Of a stretch of DNA of 52,758 nt, positions 22,623 to 30,874 are shown piece by piece. The stretch is from assembly GCA_013816405.1 (NCBI GenBank), contig JACDEL010000008.1:1-52758 (forward strand). The letters run 5' to 3'. The translations under genes and the position numbers were made by a program. The DNA comes from Chloroflexota bacterium (GTDB lineage: Bacteria > Chloroflexota > Limnocylindria > QHBO01). The notes beneath the pieces are model-generated. The model was not told the origin of the DNA and ran no database searches. It worked only from the letters and a program-made list of their open reading frames with translations. How positions within the stretch are numbered: position 1 is the first letter of the stretch; each line of letters begins with the position of its first letter.

Positions 22623-23891
22623 TCAGCGTCGACGCGAGCGAGCGGGGCGCTCGGGGCGCTCCGGGGCGTGAGCCTTGCGATATCGGTCCACGATCAGGTC
22701 CCAGAGCCGCTCCGCGACCTGCCGCTTGGGAAGCATCGGCCAATCGCTGAGCTCGCCCTCGGCGCCGAAGACGATCACCTTGTTCTCGTCGGAGCCGATG
22801 GCGTCGAATGGCCCACCGACCTTGTTGCCCACGATCAGGTCCAGCCCCTTGTCCCGCAACTTGCTGCGCGCATTGGCCTCCAGCTCGTCGCTTTCGGCCG
22901 CAAAGCCGACGAGGAAGGGGCGCGTACCGTCGGCCATCTCGCCGACCTCGGCGATGATGTCGGGGTTCGCCACGAGGTCGATCTGCAGGTCGCCGCCACC
23001 GCGCTTGATCTTGCTGCTGCTGGCGCGCTTCGGGGCGAAGTCGGCCACCGCCGCGGCCATGACCAGGACATCGGCCCCCGACGCCGAGCGAAGCACGGCC
23101 TGCCGCATGGCGGCCGCGGTGCTGGCATCCACGACGCTCACGCCGCGGGGCGGTGGGACGCTCATCACGCCGGCAATCAGAGTGACGCTCGCGCCACGGT
23201 CGCGAGCCGCCTCGGCGATGGCTACTCCCATCTTGCCGCTGCTGCGGTTGCCGATGAACCGCACCGGGTCGATCGGCTCGCGCGTGCCGCCGGCGCTCAC
23301 CACCACCTGCAGACCCTCGAGGTCGCCGGCGCGTGCGAAGAGCCGCTCGACCACTTCGACGATCGAGTCGGGCTCCGCCAGCCGGCCGACGCCGGTCAGC
23401 CCGCTCGCCAGCGCCCCGACCTCAGGCTCGACGACACGGTGCCCGAATCCGCGCAGCGTCTCGATGTTGCGCTGGGTCGCCGGGTGGGTCCACATGCCCG
23501 CATCCATGGCGGGCGCCACGACCAGGGGCGCGCGGCTGGCGAGCGCAATGGCGGTCACCGCATTGCCGGCGTTGCCGGCCGCCAGCTCGGCCAGCAGGTT
23601 GGCCGTGGCCGGCGCGATCACGATTGCATCGGCTCCCTCCGCCAGCTCCACGTGGGCGATCTGCGAATCAGCGTCGAGCGCCATCACGTCGTCGACGACG
23701 CGGCGATGGGTGAGCGATGCAAAGGTGAGGGGGGTGACGAACTCGGTGGCCGCGGGCGTCATGGCCACGTCGACGATCGCTCCCCGCTCGGCCAGGAGCC
23801 GGACCAGCGAGACCGCCTTGTAGGCGGCAATGCTGCCCGACACCCCGACCACCACGCGCCGCCCGGCGAGGGAGCCGCGATCCTCGGTCAT
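22623..23891 (-). CDS. coaBC: Bifunctional phosphopantothenoylcysteine decarboxylase / synthetase
   Basis: The 422-residue protein has the flavoprotein CoaC domain (residues 10-185). It starts VVVGVSGSIAAYKAVSLVRL, with catalytic His80 and substrate motif PAMDAGMW. The CoaB domain (195-410) has VVSAGGTREPIDPVRFIGNRSSGKMG (split here by eye) and AAAVADFAPKRASSSKIKRG. It makes 4'-phosphopantetheine from phosphopantothenate and cysteine. Two CoaC residues differ from E. coli: Asn125 is Asp130 and the redox Cys158 is Ser163. The ATG at 23891 overlaps the coaX stop (ATGA). Confidence 0.92.
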   Translation of the reverse strand: MTEDRGSLAGRRVVVGVSGSIAAYKAVSLVRLLAERGAIVDVAMTPAATEFVTPLTFASLTHRRVVDDVMALDADSQIAHVELAEGADAIVIAPATANLLAELAAGNAGNAVTAIALASRAPLVVAPAMDAGMWTHPATQRNIETLRGFGHRVVEPEVGALASGLTGVGRLAEPDSIVEVVERLFARAGDLEGLQVVVSAGGTREPIDPVRFIGNRSSGKMGVAIAEAARDRGASVTLIAGVMSVPPPRGVSVVDASTAAAMRQAVLRSASGADVLVMAAAVADFAPKRASSSKIKRGGGDLQIDLVANPDIIAEVGEMADGTRPFLVGFAAESDELEANARSKLRDKGLDLIVGNKVGGPFDAIGSDENKVIVFGAEGELSDWPMLPKRQVAERLWDLIVDRYRKAHAPERPERPARSRRR

Positions 23892-24733
23892 CGGTCCGAC
23901 CCTCGGCTGCCGACGCTCGATCCGCTCGTGGCGGTGCCGGCTGCGCGGGTCGCCTCGTACGCGTAGCGGATGCCGCGCAGCGTCAGGTCCGGCTCGATGG
24001 CGTCGATCCCTGGAACGTCGCGCAGCCACGGCTCGTGGGTGTATCCGCCCGTCGCGACCACCGTCACCCGGCTGTCGGCAGGCGACCGTTCCAGCAGCTC
24101 GCCGCGCAGGGCGGTCAGCAGGCCGCTCACCAGGCCGATGTAGCCCAGCACAGTGCCGCTCTGCATGGCGTTGATCGTGTTCGAGCCGATGGCGTGCGGC
24201 GGCCGGCGCAGGTCGATCCGCGGCAGCTTGCTCGCGTAGCCGACCAGCGCTTCGAGGGATAGGCCGAGTCCGGGGGCGATGGCGCCACCGATGTAGGCAC
24301 CCTCGGCGCTGACGATGTCGAAGTTGGTGCTCGTGCCGAGGTCGATCACGATCGCCGGCCCGCCGAACTCGGTGCGCGCCGCGAGGGCGTTGCAGAGGCG
24401 GTCGGCACCAGCCTCCGCCGGGCGGTCGATCTCGATCTCCAACGTCCCGGCCAGGGACGCAGCATCGATCATGATCGGCTCAAGGCCGATCCGGGTGCGA
24501 ACGAAGCGCTCGAAGGTGTCCGTCAGGGGCGGCACGCCCGAAGCGAGGGCCACCGCCTGCAGCTCGTGCAGCCCATGGCCGTCGAGTGCCAGCATCCCGG
24601 CGGTCATCATGGCGACCTCGTCCGGTGTGGCAGTCGCGTGCGCCGTGGACCGCCAGGAGCCGATCAGCTCGCCGTCCGTGAAGAGGCCGAGCGTGATGTT
24701 CGTATTGCCGACATCGGCGGCGAGCAGCTTCAC
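23888..24733 (-). CDS. coaX: Type III pantothenate kinase
   Basis: The 281-residue enzyme has the DVGNTNITLGLF phosphate-binding start, GADRLCNALAA, and IDLGTSTNFDIV with GAYIGGAIAPGL. NTINAMQSGTVLGYIGLV and an ATGGY end are also present, all hallmarks of CoaX. It phosphorylates pantothenate at the head of the CoA pathway and is insensitive to CoA feedback in the family. The GTG at 24733 (MKLLAADVGNT) is chosen over an ATG at 24742. The ATG lies within the TAGGAT hexamer, while the GTG sits seven bases after it. It leads the coaX-coaBC-panC operon. Confidence 0.93.
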   Translation of the reverse strand: MKLLAADVGNTNITLGLFTDGELIGSWRSTAHATATPDEVAMMTAGMLALDGHGLHELQAVALASGVPPLTDTFERFVRTRIGLEPIMIDAASLAGTLEIEIDRPAEAGADRLCNALAARTEFGGPAIVIDLGTSTNFDIVSAEGAYIGGAIAPGLGLSLEALVGYASKLPRIDLRRPPHAIGSNTINAMQSGTVLGYIGLVSGLLTALRGELLERSPADSRVTVVATGGYTHEPWLRDVPGIDAIEPDLTLRGIRYAYEATRAAGTATSGSSVGSRGSDR

Positions 24734-24740
24734 GCGCCAC

Positions 24741-24746
24741 ATCCTA
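24741..24746 (-). promoter_or_regulatory. -10 element TAGGAT, leaderless coaX
   Basis: The minus-strand TAGGAT ends seven bases before the GTG at 24733 and overlaps the ATG at 24742. Confidence 0.6.
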
Positions 24747-24785
24747 CCAGCCGTTCGGCGCCCTCCCGTGCGGTGAGTCCGGTGC

Positions 24786-24791
24786 TAGACT
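24786..24791 (+). promoter_or_regulatory. -10 element TAGACT for the 24835 gene
   Basis: TAGACT lies 43 bases before the ATG at 24835, giving a leader of about 37 bases. It is divergent from the coaX promoter 40 bases away. Confidence 0.5.
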
Positions 24792-24834
24792 CGCCCGCGA
24801 TTCCCCACCGCAAGGCGCAGCCTGTGAGCACCCG

Positions 24835-25302
24835 ATGACCGACGCGCGAGCGAAGCTCTACATCAACACCGGCGTCGTCACCGACAAGAGCGACATCTAC
24901 AACATCCTGCGCCCGTTGCTGAAGCAGACCGTCACGTACACGTACCGGCGCGGCACGCAGGTGACCGGCAGCGGAACCGGGTGGGTGGAGCGGATCGTGG
25001 TCGATCACCCCGAGATCGCCAGCTACTTCACGCCGCTTGCCATCTGCCTCAACCTGGACTCGTTCGACTACCTCCAGTTCGACACCACTTCGGATCAGCT
25101 CCTCGTGTACACCCTCATCATCGGCGAGGAGCGGGTCGTGCTCGAATTCGCCACCTCTGCGCCGCGCGCAGAGGTCGAAGACGACACGGACGAGGCACAC
25201 CCACTGCCCCGCTCCCCGGGCGAGCTTGCCCGGGACCTGCGCTTCATCCAGATGGAGCTGCTGATGTCGCCCGATGCGAGCGACGACGACGAGGAGGCCT
25301 GA
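24835..25302 (+). CDS. Unknown 155-residue protein with acidic tail
   Basis: I do not recognise a family. The protein is compact and beta-rich (LYINTGVVTDKSDIYNILRP, then VTYTYRRGTQVTGSGTGWVE, then YFTPLAICLNLDSFDYLQF, then LVYTLIIGEERVVLEF). It ends in a strongly acidic stretch (SPDASDDDEEA). There is no signal peptide or membrane segment. Its stop is one base before the GTG of the M16 peptidase gene, and the GAGGAGG inside its last codons serves that gene, so the two are coupled. Confidence 0.75.
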   Translation: MTDARAKLYINTGVVTDKSDIYNILRPLLKQTVTYTYRRGTQVTGSGTGWVERIVVDHPEIASYFTPLAICLNLDSFDYLQFDTTSDQLLVYTLIIGEERVVLEFATSAPRAEVEDDTDEAHPLPRSPGELARDLRFIQMELLMSPDASDDDEEA

Positions 25303-25303
25303 G

Positions 25304-26629
25304 GTGCGGTCCGGCGCGCCCGCCGGACGCGTCCGCGCGACGGCGAGCCTTCCCTACCAGCGCAGCGTGCTTCCGAACGGCCTCAGGGTGGTGACCCAGC
25401 CGATGCCGACCGCTCGCTCCGTCGCCGTGGGGCTCTTCGTGGGGGTCGGCTCACGCAGCGAGGACGAGGCGCACGCGGGTCTCTCGCACCTGCTGGAGCA
25501 CCTCGTCTTCAAGGGGACGAGGCGCTATCCGGAGCCCGGCGGCCTGTCGGAGGCAGTCGAGGGATGCGGCGGCGGCGTCAACGCGGCCACCGATCGAGAG
25601 CTGACGATCTATACCGCCCGCGTCCCGAGCGAGGCCGCGGCGCGAGCGCTGGAGGTGGTTGCGGATCTTGTCCTCTCGCCCCTGCTCCGCAGGAGCGACC
25701 TGATCGCCGAGAAGCCGGTCATCGTCGACGAGATCCGCATGTACGTCGACTCCCCCGGAGACCACGTCTTCAGCCTCTTCGATGAGCTGCTCTTCGGCGC
25801 GCACCCGCTGGGTCGCGAGATCGCGGGCACTCCGCGCAGCGTGCGGCGTGCGCGGCATGACACCGTCGTGGATCACTGGCAGCGCTGGTATCGGCCCTCG
25901 AACCTGGTACTGACGGCAGCGGGTTCCATCCGACATGACGACGTGGTGAAGGCGTCGGAGGGCTGGTTCGAGGCCCGTGTGCCCGAATCGGTCCCGGTCC
26001 ACCTGCCGCCGGCGCTTGAACAGCCCAGGCCGGCGCCCGCCGGCTCAGTCCGCCTTGCCTTCCGCCGCCTCTCGCAGGGGAACCTCTGCATCGGCATGCC
26101 AGGGGTGGCTCGGGACGATCCGGACCGGTGGGCGCTCGACCTGCTGGGAGCGGTCCTGGGAGACGGGATGAGCAGCCGCCTGTTCGTGGAGCTGCGGGAG
26201 CGGCGCTCCCTGTCCTACGACGTATCGACCTTTGGCGCGACGTACGCGGACTGTGGAACATTCGGCGTGCACGCCGGCTTCGACCCGGAGCAGGCGCCGG
26301 CGCTGATCGCCGCGATCATGGAGCAGCTCGAGCGGGTGGCCCAGGAGCCGGTCAGCTCGGCCGAGCTCGATCGGGCACGCGCCTACACCCGCGGACGGCT
26401 CGAGCTGCGCATGGAGGAGACCGGGGCGGTCGCCTCCTGGCTCGGCACCGGGGAGAGCCTGCTGCCACGGATCCTCACCGTGGACGAGGTGATCGAGCGA
26501 CTCCAGGCCGTGACGGTGGACGACCTGCTGCGCGTGGCACGCACCTACGTTCGGCCCGACCTCGCCCGCCTCGCCGTGCTGGGCCCGTTCCGTTCGCGGC
26601 TGCGCTTCGAGCGGATGCTGCAGGCGTGA
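25304..26629 (+). CDS. M16 family zinc metallopeptidase
   Basis: The 441-residue peptidase has the inverted zinc motif HLLEH at His62-His66 and the later Glu in PVIVDEIRMY. The RRLSQGNLCIGMPG-like second domain has an Arg/Tyr pair near GMSSRLFVELRERRSLSYDV, as in processing-peptidase-like bacterial proteins. It is soluble, with no signal peptide. The GTG at 25304 is backed by GAGGAGG at 25291-25297. The in-frame ATG at 25274 would lie inside the preceding gene. Substrates are unknown; related proteins degrade signal peptides or process small peptides. Confidence 0.9.
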   Translation: MRSGAPAGRVRATASLPYQRSVLPNGLRVVTQPMPTARSVAVGLFVGVGSRSEDEAHAGLSHLLEHLVFKGTRRYPEPGGLSEAVEGCGGGVNAATDRELTIYTARVPSEAAARALEVVADLVLSPLLRRSDLIAEKPVIVDEIRMYVDSPGDHVFSLFDELLFGAHPLGREIAGTPRSVRRARHDTVVDHWQRWYRPSNLVLTAAGSIRHDDVVKASEGWFEARVPESVPVHLPPALEQPRPAPAGSVRLAFRRLSQGNLCIGMPGVARDDPDRWALDLLGAVLGDGMSSRLFVELRERRSLSYDVSTFGATYADCGTFGVHAGFDPEQAPALIAAIMEQLERVAQEPVSSAELDRARAYTRGRLELRMEETGAVASWLGTGESLLPRILTVDEVIERLQAVTVDDLLRVARTYVRPDLARLAVLGPFRSRLRFERMLQA

Positions 26630-27417
26630 CGCGCCGATCACCGGCTGCCACCCCCGGCTGGGATGCCCCGCTCGAGGTCGTCGACCTCATCCCGGACGAG
26701 CTGACGCTGGCGCGCGCGCAGCTGGAGTCCGGGCTGTACGGCCTGGCCGAGGGGGTCCTGCTGCGCCTCATCGCCGCCCTGGAGGCGGCCGGCAAGGGCG
26801 GCCTCGAGGAGCTCGACGGCGCGCGAGCCCTGCTGGCCGAGGCGCTCTGGCGCCAGGGCAGGCCGATCGCTGCCGGCACCGCGATCGAGGCGATCCGGGA
26901 AACCAGCCTCGAGCGGCGCCGACCGATGCTCATGCTGATCGAGGCGGAAGCAATCGCGGCCGCCGGGGACCCGGATCGCGCTGCCCGACTCGCCGAGCGG
27001 GTCGTCTCGACGGTCGGCGTCGACGAGGCGTGGAAGCTGCGTGGCGGCGTCGCCAGCCGAATCACCTGGCCGGCTCCGTCCTCGTTCCGCTTGCCGGCTC
27101 GACGCAGCGAGGGAGCGGGGAGCCTCGGGGAGGCGCCTCAGCCCGCCCCCACGCCGGAGCGAACCGCCGCGGCTCATACCCGGCTCGAGGCGGCCCGCCG
27201 TTCGTTCGCGAGCGGGGAGCTCGATGACGGAGATCGCCAGCTGGCGGCGGCGCTCCGGCTGGACCACAGGATCGCGCCGGAGGGAGCGGTGATCCTGGAA
27301 CCGACCCTTGGCGGGGAGGCGCCCGCGGAGCGTCTGCTACTCTACGGCGACCTCCTGCGCGCCGCCGGCCGCGAAGCAGATGCCACCATCGCCTTCGACC
27401 GAGCAGCACGCTCCTGA
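26626..27417 (+). CDS. TPR-like helical repeat protein
   Basis: The 263-residue, Ala- and Leu-rich protein has helical pairs that look like degenerate tetratricopeptide repeats (LARAQLESGLYGLAEGVLLR; ARALLAEALWRQGRPIAAG; DRAARLAERVVSTVG; then AARRSFASGELDDGDRQLAAA near the C-terminus). A Pro/Ser-rich linker (about 145-180) divides two helical blocks. It is probably a protein-binding scaffold. The GTG start overlaps the M16 stop by four bases (GTGA), so it may act with the peptidase. Confidence 0.7.
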   Translation: MTRRSPAATPGWDAPLEVVDLIPDELTLARAQLESGLYGLAEGVLLRLIAALEAAGKGGLEELDGARALLAEALWRQGRPIAAGTAIEAIRETSLERRRPMLMLIEAEAIAAAGDPDRAARLAERVVSTVGVDEAWKLRGGVASRITWPAPSSFRLPARRSEGAGSLGEAPQPAPTPERTAAAHTRLEAARRSFASGELDDGDRQLAAALRLDHRIAPEGAVILEPTLGGEAPAERLLLYGDLLRAAGREADATIAFDRAARS

Positions 27418-27442
27418 CCTCCCGCACGGAGCCAACTTCCGC

Positions 27443-27910
27443 ATGGAACGCACACTCGTCCTGATCAAGCCGGATGGCCTGCAGCGAGGGCTCGTCGGCG
27501 AGATCGTCGGCCGATTCGAGCGGAAGGGTCTCAAGCTGATCGGGCTGCGCATGCTCGACGTGTCACGGGCGCTTGCCGAGCGGCACTACCAGGTCCATGC
27601 CGGCAAGCACTTCTACCCCGGCCTCGTGGACTTCATCACCGCGGGTCCGGTGGCGGCGGTGGCGCTCGAAGGCCCCGACGCCATCGCCACCGTACGACGG
27701 ATGGTGGGCAGCACCATGCCCAACGAGGCCGAGCCCGGCACCATCCGCGGTGACCTCGGGATCAGCGGCCTGCGAAACCTGATCCACGCGTCGGATGCGG
27801 TCGAGACCGCGGCCTCCGAGCTCGCCATGTGGTTCGAGGCGGAGGACCTGGTCGACTACGGACGCGCCATCGACAGCTGGATCGTGGCCGAGGAGCCCGC
27901 CCGGTCGTAG
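27443..27910 (+). CDS. ndk: Nucleoside diphosphate kinase
   Basis: The 155-residue enzyme has the TLVLIKPDG start (Lys9), the phospho-accepting His115 in NLIHASDAVE, and TIRGDLG. It equilibrates nucleoside di- and triphosphates. The sequence around His115 is HASDA where HGSDS is usual, a mild variation. The tail is slightly longer than in E. coli and runs 55 bases into the 3' end of the opposing lepB gene. No clear ribosome binding site precedes the ATG. Confidence 0.96.
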   Translation: MERTLVLIKPDGLQRGLVGEIVGRFERKGLKLIGLRMLDVSRALAERHYQVHAGKHFYPGLVDFITAGPVAAVALEGPDAIATVRRMVGSTMPNEAEPGTIRGDLGISGLRNLIHASDAVETAASELAMWFEAEDLVDYGRAIDSWIVAEEPARS

Positions 27911-28575
27911 ATGGCGGCCGACAGGCCGGCGTAGGTCGGGTGCCCGACGAAGCCCACCCGGTCGAGCGGGAAGTAGCGGAGCCAGGCGCGGCCCACGATC
28001 AGCTCGCGGTTGACCACGCCGAAGAATCGGGAGTCCTGGCTGTCAGGGCGGTTGTCGCCCATCACGAAATAGGCTCCGGCGGGGACCGTCCACGAGCTGG
28101 TCCCTTCCGCGTCTTTCGGCAGCGTGGGCGCGACCGGTCCATCGATGGTGTGAACGACGTACGGCTCCTCGATGCGCACCGGGCTGCCACCGGATTGCTG
28201 CACGAAGACACGACCGTTCTCCAGGCTGATGGTGTCGCCGGGCAACCCGATGACACGCTTGATGAACGGCACACCGCCCTGCCCGAACCCTTCCGGTGGC
28301 TGGAAGACGACGATGTCGCCGCGCTGGTAGTCGTTGAACCGCGGCGAGATCTTGTCGATCAGCACGTACTCGCCGGGATTGACGGTCGGCATCATCGACT
28401 CCTGCTCGACCTCGAACGGCTGAGCGACGAAGTTGTGGATGACCAGGTAGATCACCAGGGTCAGCACCAGCGTCTCGACGATCTCGAGGGCGCACCCGAG
28501 CCTGCGCCGCGGGGCTGGTGGCTCACTCCCGGCGGGCAGGTCGGTGCCGGGGGTCGGCGCGGGGGAGTAGGTCAT
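27856..28575 (-). CDS. lepB: Signal peptidase I
   Basis: The 239-residue protein has one membrane anchor (about residues 31-50) and the catalytic Ser60 in VEQESMMPT. The general base is Lys106 in VPFIKRVIGLPGD. YFVMGDNRPDSQDSRFFGVV (box D/E) completes the motifs. It removes signal peptides from secreted proteins outside the membrane. The C-terminus extends beyond the usual end (PTYAGLSAAIYDRAGSS) and overlaps ndk by 55 bases tail to tail. Its -10 overlaps that of the divergent gene at 28628. Confidence 0.95.
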   Translation of the reverse strand: MTYSPAPTPGTDLPAGSEPPAPRRRLGCALEIVETLVLTLVIYLVIHNFVAQPFEVEQESMMPTVNPGEYVLIDKISPRFNDYQRGDIVVFQPPEGFGQGGVPFIKRVIGLPGDTISLENGRVFVQQSGGSPVRIEEPYVVHTIDGPVAPTLPKDAEGTSSWTVPAGAYFVMGDNRPDSQDSRFFGVVNRELIVGRAWLRYFPLDRVGFVGHPTYAGLSAAIYDRAGSSATIQLSMARP

Positions 28576-28611
28576 CGGGCTCCGTCAGATCAGGGCGTGG
28601 CAGGCGGCAGG

Positions 28612-28618
28612 TAGCATA
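28612..28618. promoter_or_regulatory. Overlapping divergent -10 elements (TAGCAT plus, TATGCT minus)
   Basis: The seven bases TAGCATA read TAGCAT on the plus strand (28612-28617) and TATGCT on the minus strand (28618-28613). They face the gene at 28628 (10 bases away) and lepB (start 28575, leader about 30 bases). One near-symmetric element may therefore serve both directions. Confidence 0.5.
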
Positions 28619-28627
28619 GCGGGCTCA

Positions 28628-30709
28628 GTGACGAAGCGCGCCGTGCCCCTCCGGAACATGGCGGTCCTTGGCCTCGGGTTCGCGGTGCTCGCCGCCATCC
28701 TGTACTACGCCTCGACGGTCGACGGCCGTGGCCCCACCGTGGTCGGAATCTCGCTGACGCAGCACCTCAGTGGCGACGCGGAGCAGGCGCTGACGACGAC
28801 CAGCCTCGAGGTCGACTTCTCCGAGCCGGTCGAGCACGTGTCGGCGGAGGGGTCCTTCGCGATCACGCCGGGGGTCGATGGCGCATTCAGCTGGAGCGCG
28901 ACCAGCCTCACGTTCACGCCCGCTGCCCGGTTGCCGCTGCGAACCGAGTTCGAGGTCTCCATCGGTCCTGGCGTGCGTGACCCAGCCGGCAACGAGATGC
29001 CCGGCGCTCCCGAACGATTCGCCTTCCGGACCGTCGGGAACCCCACCGTCGTTGGATCGGACCCGGCCGACGCCGCCACGGATGTGGCACTGGATGCTCC
29101 GATCGTGGTGGACTTCTCGACACTGATGGACACCGCCTCGGTCGAGGCGGCGATCAGCGTTTCGCCCGATGCCGACATGGCGCTGCGCTGGAGCCGCGAG
29201 CGACTGACGGTGGTGCCGCTCGCGGGCTGGGAGTCCAATCGTCGGTACTCGCTGACGATCAGCGCCGGCGCGCAGGATCAGGCAGGGACACCGCTCGAGC
29301 ATCCATTCCGCCTCTCGTTCCGCACCGTCGCGGCGGGGTTGACGGTCGAGACGGTCGTCCCCGCCGATGCCGTCGCAGGCATCTCCCTCACAAGTCCGAT
29401 TGCGCTCATCTTCGACCAGGCGCTTGACCCGGCGAGCGTGAACGAGGACCTGCTCACGATCTCTCCGGTGGTGGCGGGCTCGCTCGATGTCGTGGCGCCC
29501 TCTGGCGCGGCCGGCCTCCTCGATACGGCGCCGCGTATCCTGCGCTTCCAGCCTTCCAATCAGCTCGATCCCAACACGACCTACCAGGTCACGCTCGGAC
29601 CCGGTCTGGTTGGCGCCGATGGGACTGGGATGCCCGCCGGCATGTCCTGGAGCTTCACCACCGGGGCTCCCACCGAGACGCTCTCCAACCAGGTCGTCTT
29701 TCTCGCGGACCGCGCCGGGGTCGCGAACCTGTGGGCCATGAATCCCGATGGGTCGAACCAGCGTCAGCTCTCGGCCGAGCTCTCGCCGATTACCAGCTAT
29801 GCCATTGCGCCGGACGGGCGGGCCTTCCTCACCGGCGACGGGGCGGCGATCGTCTGGCAACGCGCGGACGGCACGGACCGTCGCATCCTGACCGACCCCG
29901 GCGTGGTGGAGTTCGACGCTGCCTACTCGCCCGATGGGACGCTGATCACCTTCGGGCGCGCAGACCCCGCCCTGGGATCGGGCCTCGGCCTCTGGATGCG
30001 TGATGCAGATGGGAGCGACCCACGGCCGATCGAGCTGCCATCGGGCCAGGTCGCCTCCCCGCCGGCGAGTCCTCCCACTCCACTGCCGCTGCTGCGTGCA
30101 CCGCGCATATCCCCCGACGGGACAGCGCTGGCATTCGTTGACGAGACGGGGCGGGTTGACATCCTGGACCTCGAGCTGAAGCAGCTGGCGGCGGCCCCGT
30201 TCGTGGCGCTCTCCGAGCCGGTCTGGCTCGCCGACGGGAGCGGGGTGCTCGTCGCGGGCCTGCCGGCCGCCTCGGCGGCCAGGCCAAGCCCCTACCACCC
30301 ACATTCGGCCGTCGCGATCCTCGACCCGGCCCCCGCCGAGCTGGGGGCGACCCAGGTGGCGGCGCTGCACGTGGTGCGCATGGACCGCTTCGCAACGTCG
30401 GTCAGGGCCACCGCCTTCGGGGCCGGCGCCTCGCGGCCGGCGGTCGATGCCGCCGGCCGCTACGCCTTCATTCGCCTTGAGGCTGCGGAACTCGGCCGCG
30501 GAACCCTCTGGGTGGCATCAGCGCTGAATGACCCCGGCCAGGCGATCTCGCTGCCGGGCGGGGAAACGCGCTCGGCGGCCTTCGCGCCGGAGCCGAGGTC
30601 GATGGTGATCGGCGAGCCGCAGCCTGGTGGCGTGTGGCTCCTCAGCCTCGGGAGCGGTCATGTCGAACGGCTCACGACCGACGGCTGGCAGCCGAGCTGG
30701 CTGCCCTGA
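28628..30709 (+). CDS. Membrane-anchored Ig-like (Big_5) and beta-propeller protein
   Basis: The 693-residue protein has a membrane segment (about 11-27). Three Big_5/SbsA-type Ig domains follow (about 38-135, 136-235, 236-345), each with the pattern V-D-F-S then PL-TxY/FxVxI then AFRT. The rest is a TolB/WD40-like propeller (about 350-690) with repeats such as NLWAMNPDGSNQRQLS, YSPDGTLITFG and ISPDGTALAFVDETG. It is likely surface-exposed and may bind or scaffold rather than catalyse. The GTG at 28628 is ten bases after a TAGCAT element. Confidence 0.82.
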   Translation: MTKRAVPLRNMAVLGLGFAVLAAILYYASTVDGRGPTVVGISLTQHLSGDAEQALTTTSLEVDFSEPVEHVSAEGSFAITPGVDGAFSWSATSLTFTPAARLPLRTEFEVSIGPGVRDPAGNEMPGAPERFAFRTVGNPTVVGSDPADAATDVALDAPIVVDFSTLMDTASVEAAISVSPDADMALRWSRERLTVVPLAGWESNRRYSLTISAGAQDQAGTPLEHPFRLSFRTVAAGLTVETVVPADAVAGISLTSPIALIFDQALDPASVNEDLLTISPVVAGSLDVVAPSGAAGLLDTAPRILRFQPSNQLDPNTTYQVTLGPGLVGADGTGMPAGMSWSFTTGAPTETLSNQVVFLADRAGVANLWAMNPDGSNQRQLSAELSPITSYAIAPDGRAFLTGDGAAIVWQRADGTDRRILTDPGVVEFDAAYSPDGTLITFGRADPALGSGLGLWMRDADGSDPRPIELPSGQVASPPASPPTPLPLLRAPRISPDGTALAFVDETGRVDILDLELKQLAAAPFVALSEPVWLADGSGVLVAGLPAASAARPSPYHPHSAVAILDPAPAELGATQVAALHVVRMDRFATSVRATAFGAGASRPAVDAAGRYAFIRLEAAELGRGTLWVASALNDPGQAISLPGGETRSAAFAPEPRSMVIGEPQPGGVWLLSLGSGHVERLTTDGWQPSWLP

Positions 30710-30712
30710 AAG

Positions 30713-30742
30713 TTGACCCGTCGCAAGACGCCGGGCTACCAT
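30713..30742 (+). promoter_or_regulatory. Consensus-like promoter of hppA
   Basis: TTGACC (30713-30718), 18 bases, TACCAT (30737-30742). It starts just past the stop codon of the preceding gene and predicts a leader of about 125 bases. Confidence 0.65.
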
Positions 30743-30743
30743 A

Positions 30744-30870
30744 CCGGCGCTCCGCTGGCGGACGCGCTGATGCGACCCTCCGCCGGCGTTTCTGTGTGCG
30801 AGATGATGCGATACGCGAGCCGGGCGCGACCTGAATAGCAGCGACCGAATCGCCCAGCCCAATTCGGAGG
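30744..30870 (+). promoter_or_regulatory. Structured hppA leader with Shine-Dalgarno-pairing hairpin
   Basis: Near the start of the leader CCGGCG (30744-30749) can pair with CGCCGG (30781-30786). Just before the gene, CCGAAT (30845-30850) pairs with ATTCGG (30862-30867), which takes in the first two bases of the GGAGG at 30866-30870. The ATG follows at 30875. Confidence 0.45.
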
Positions 30871-30874
30871 TTTC

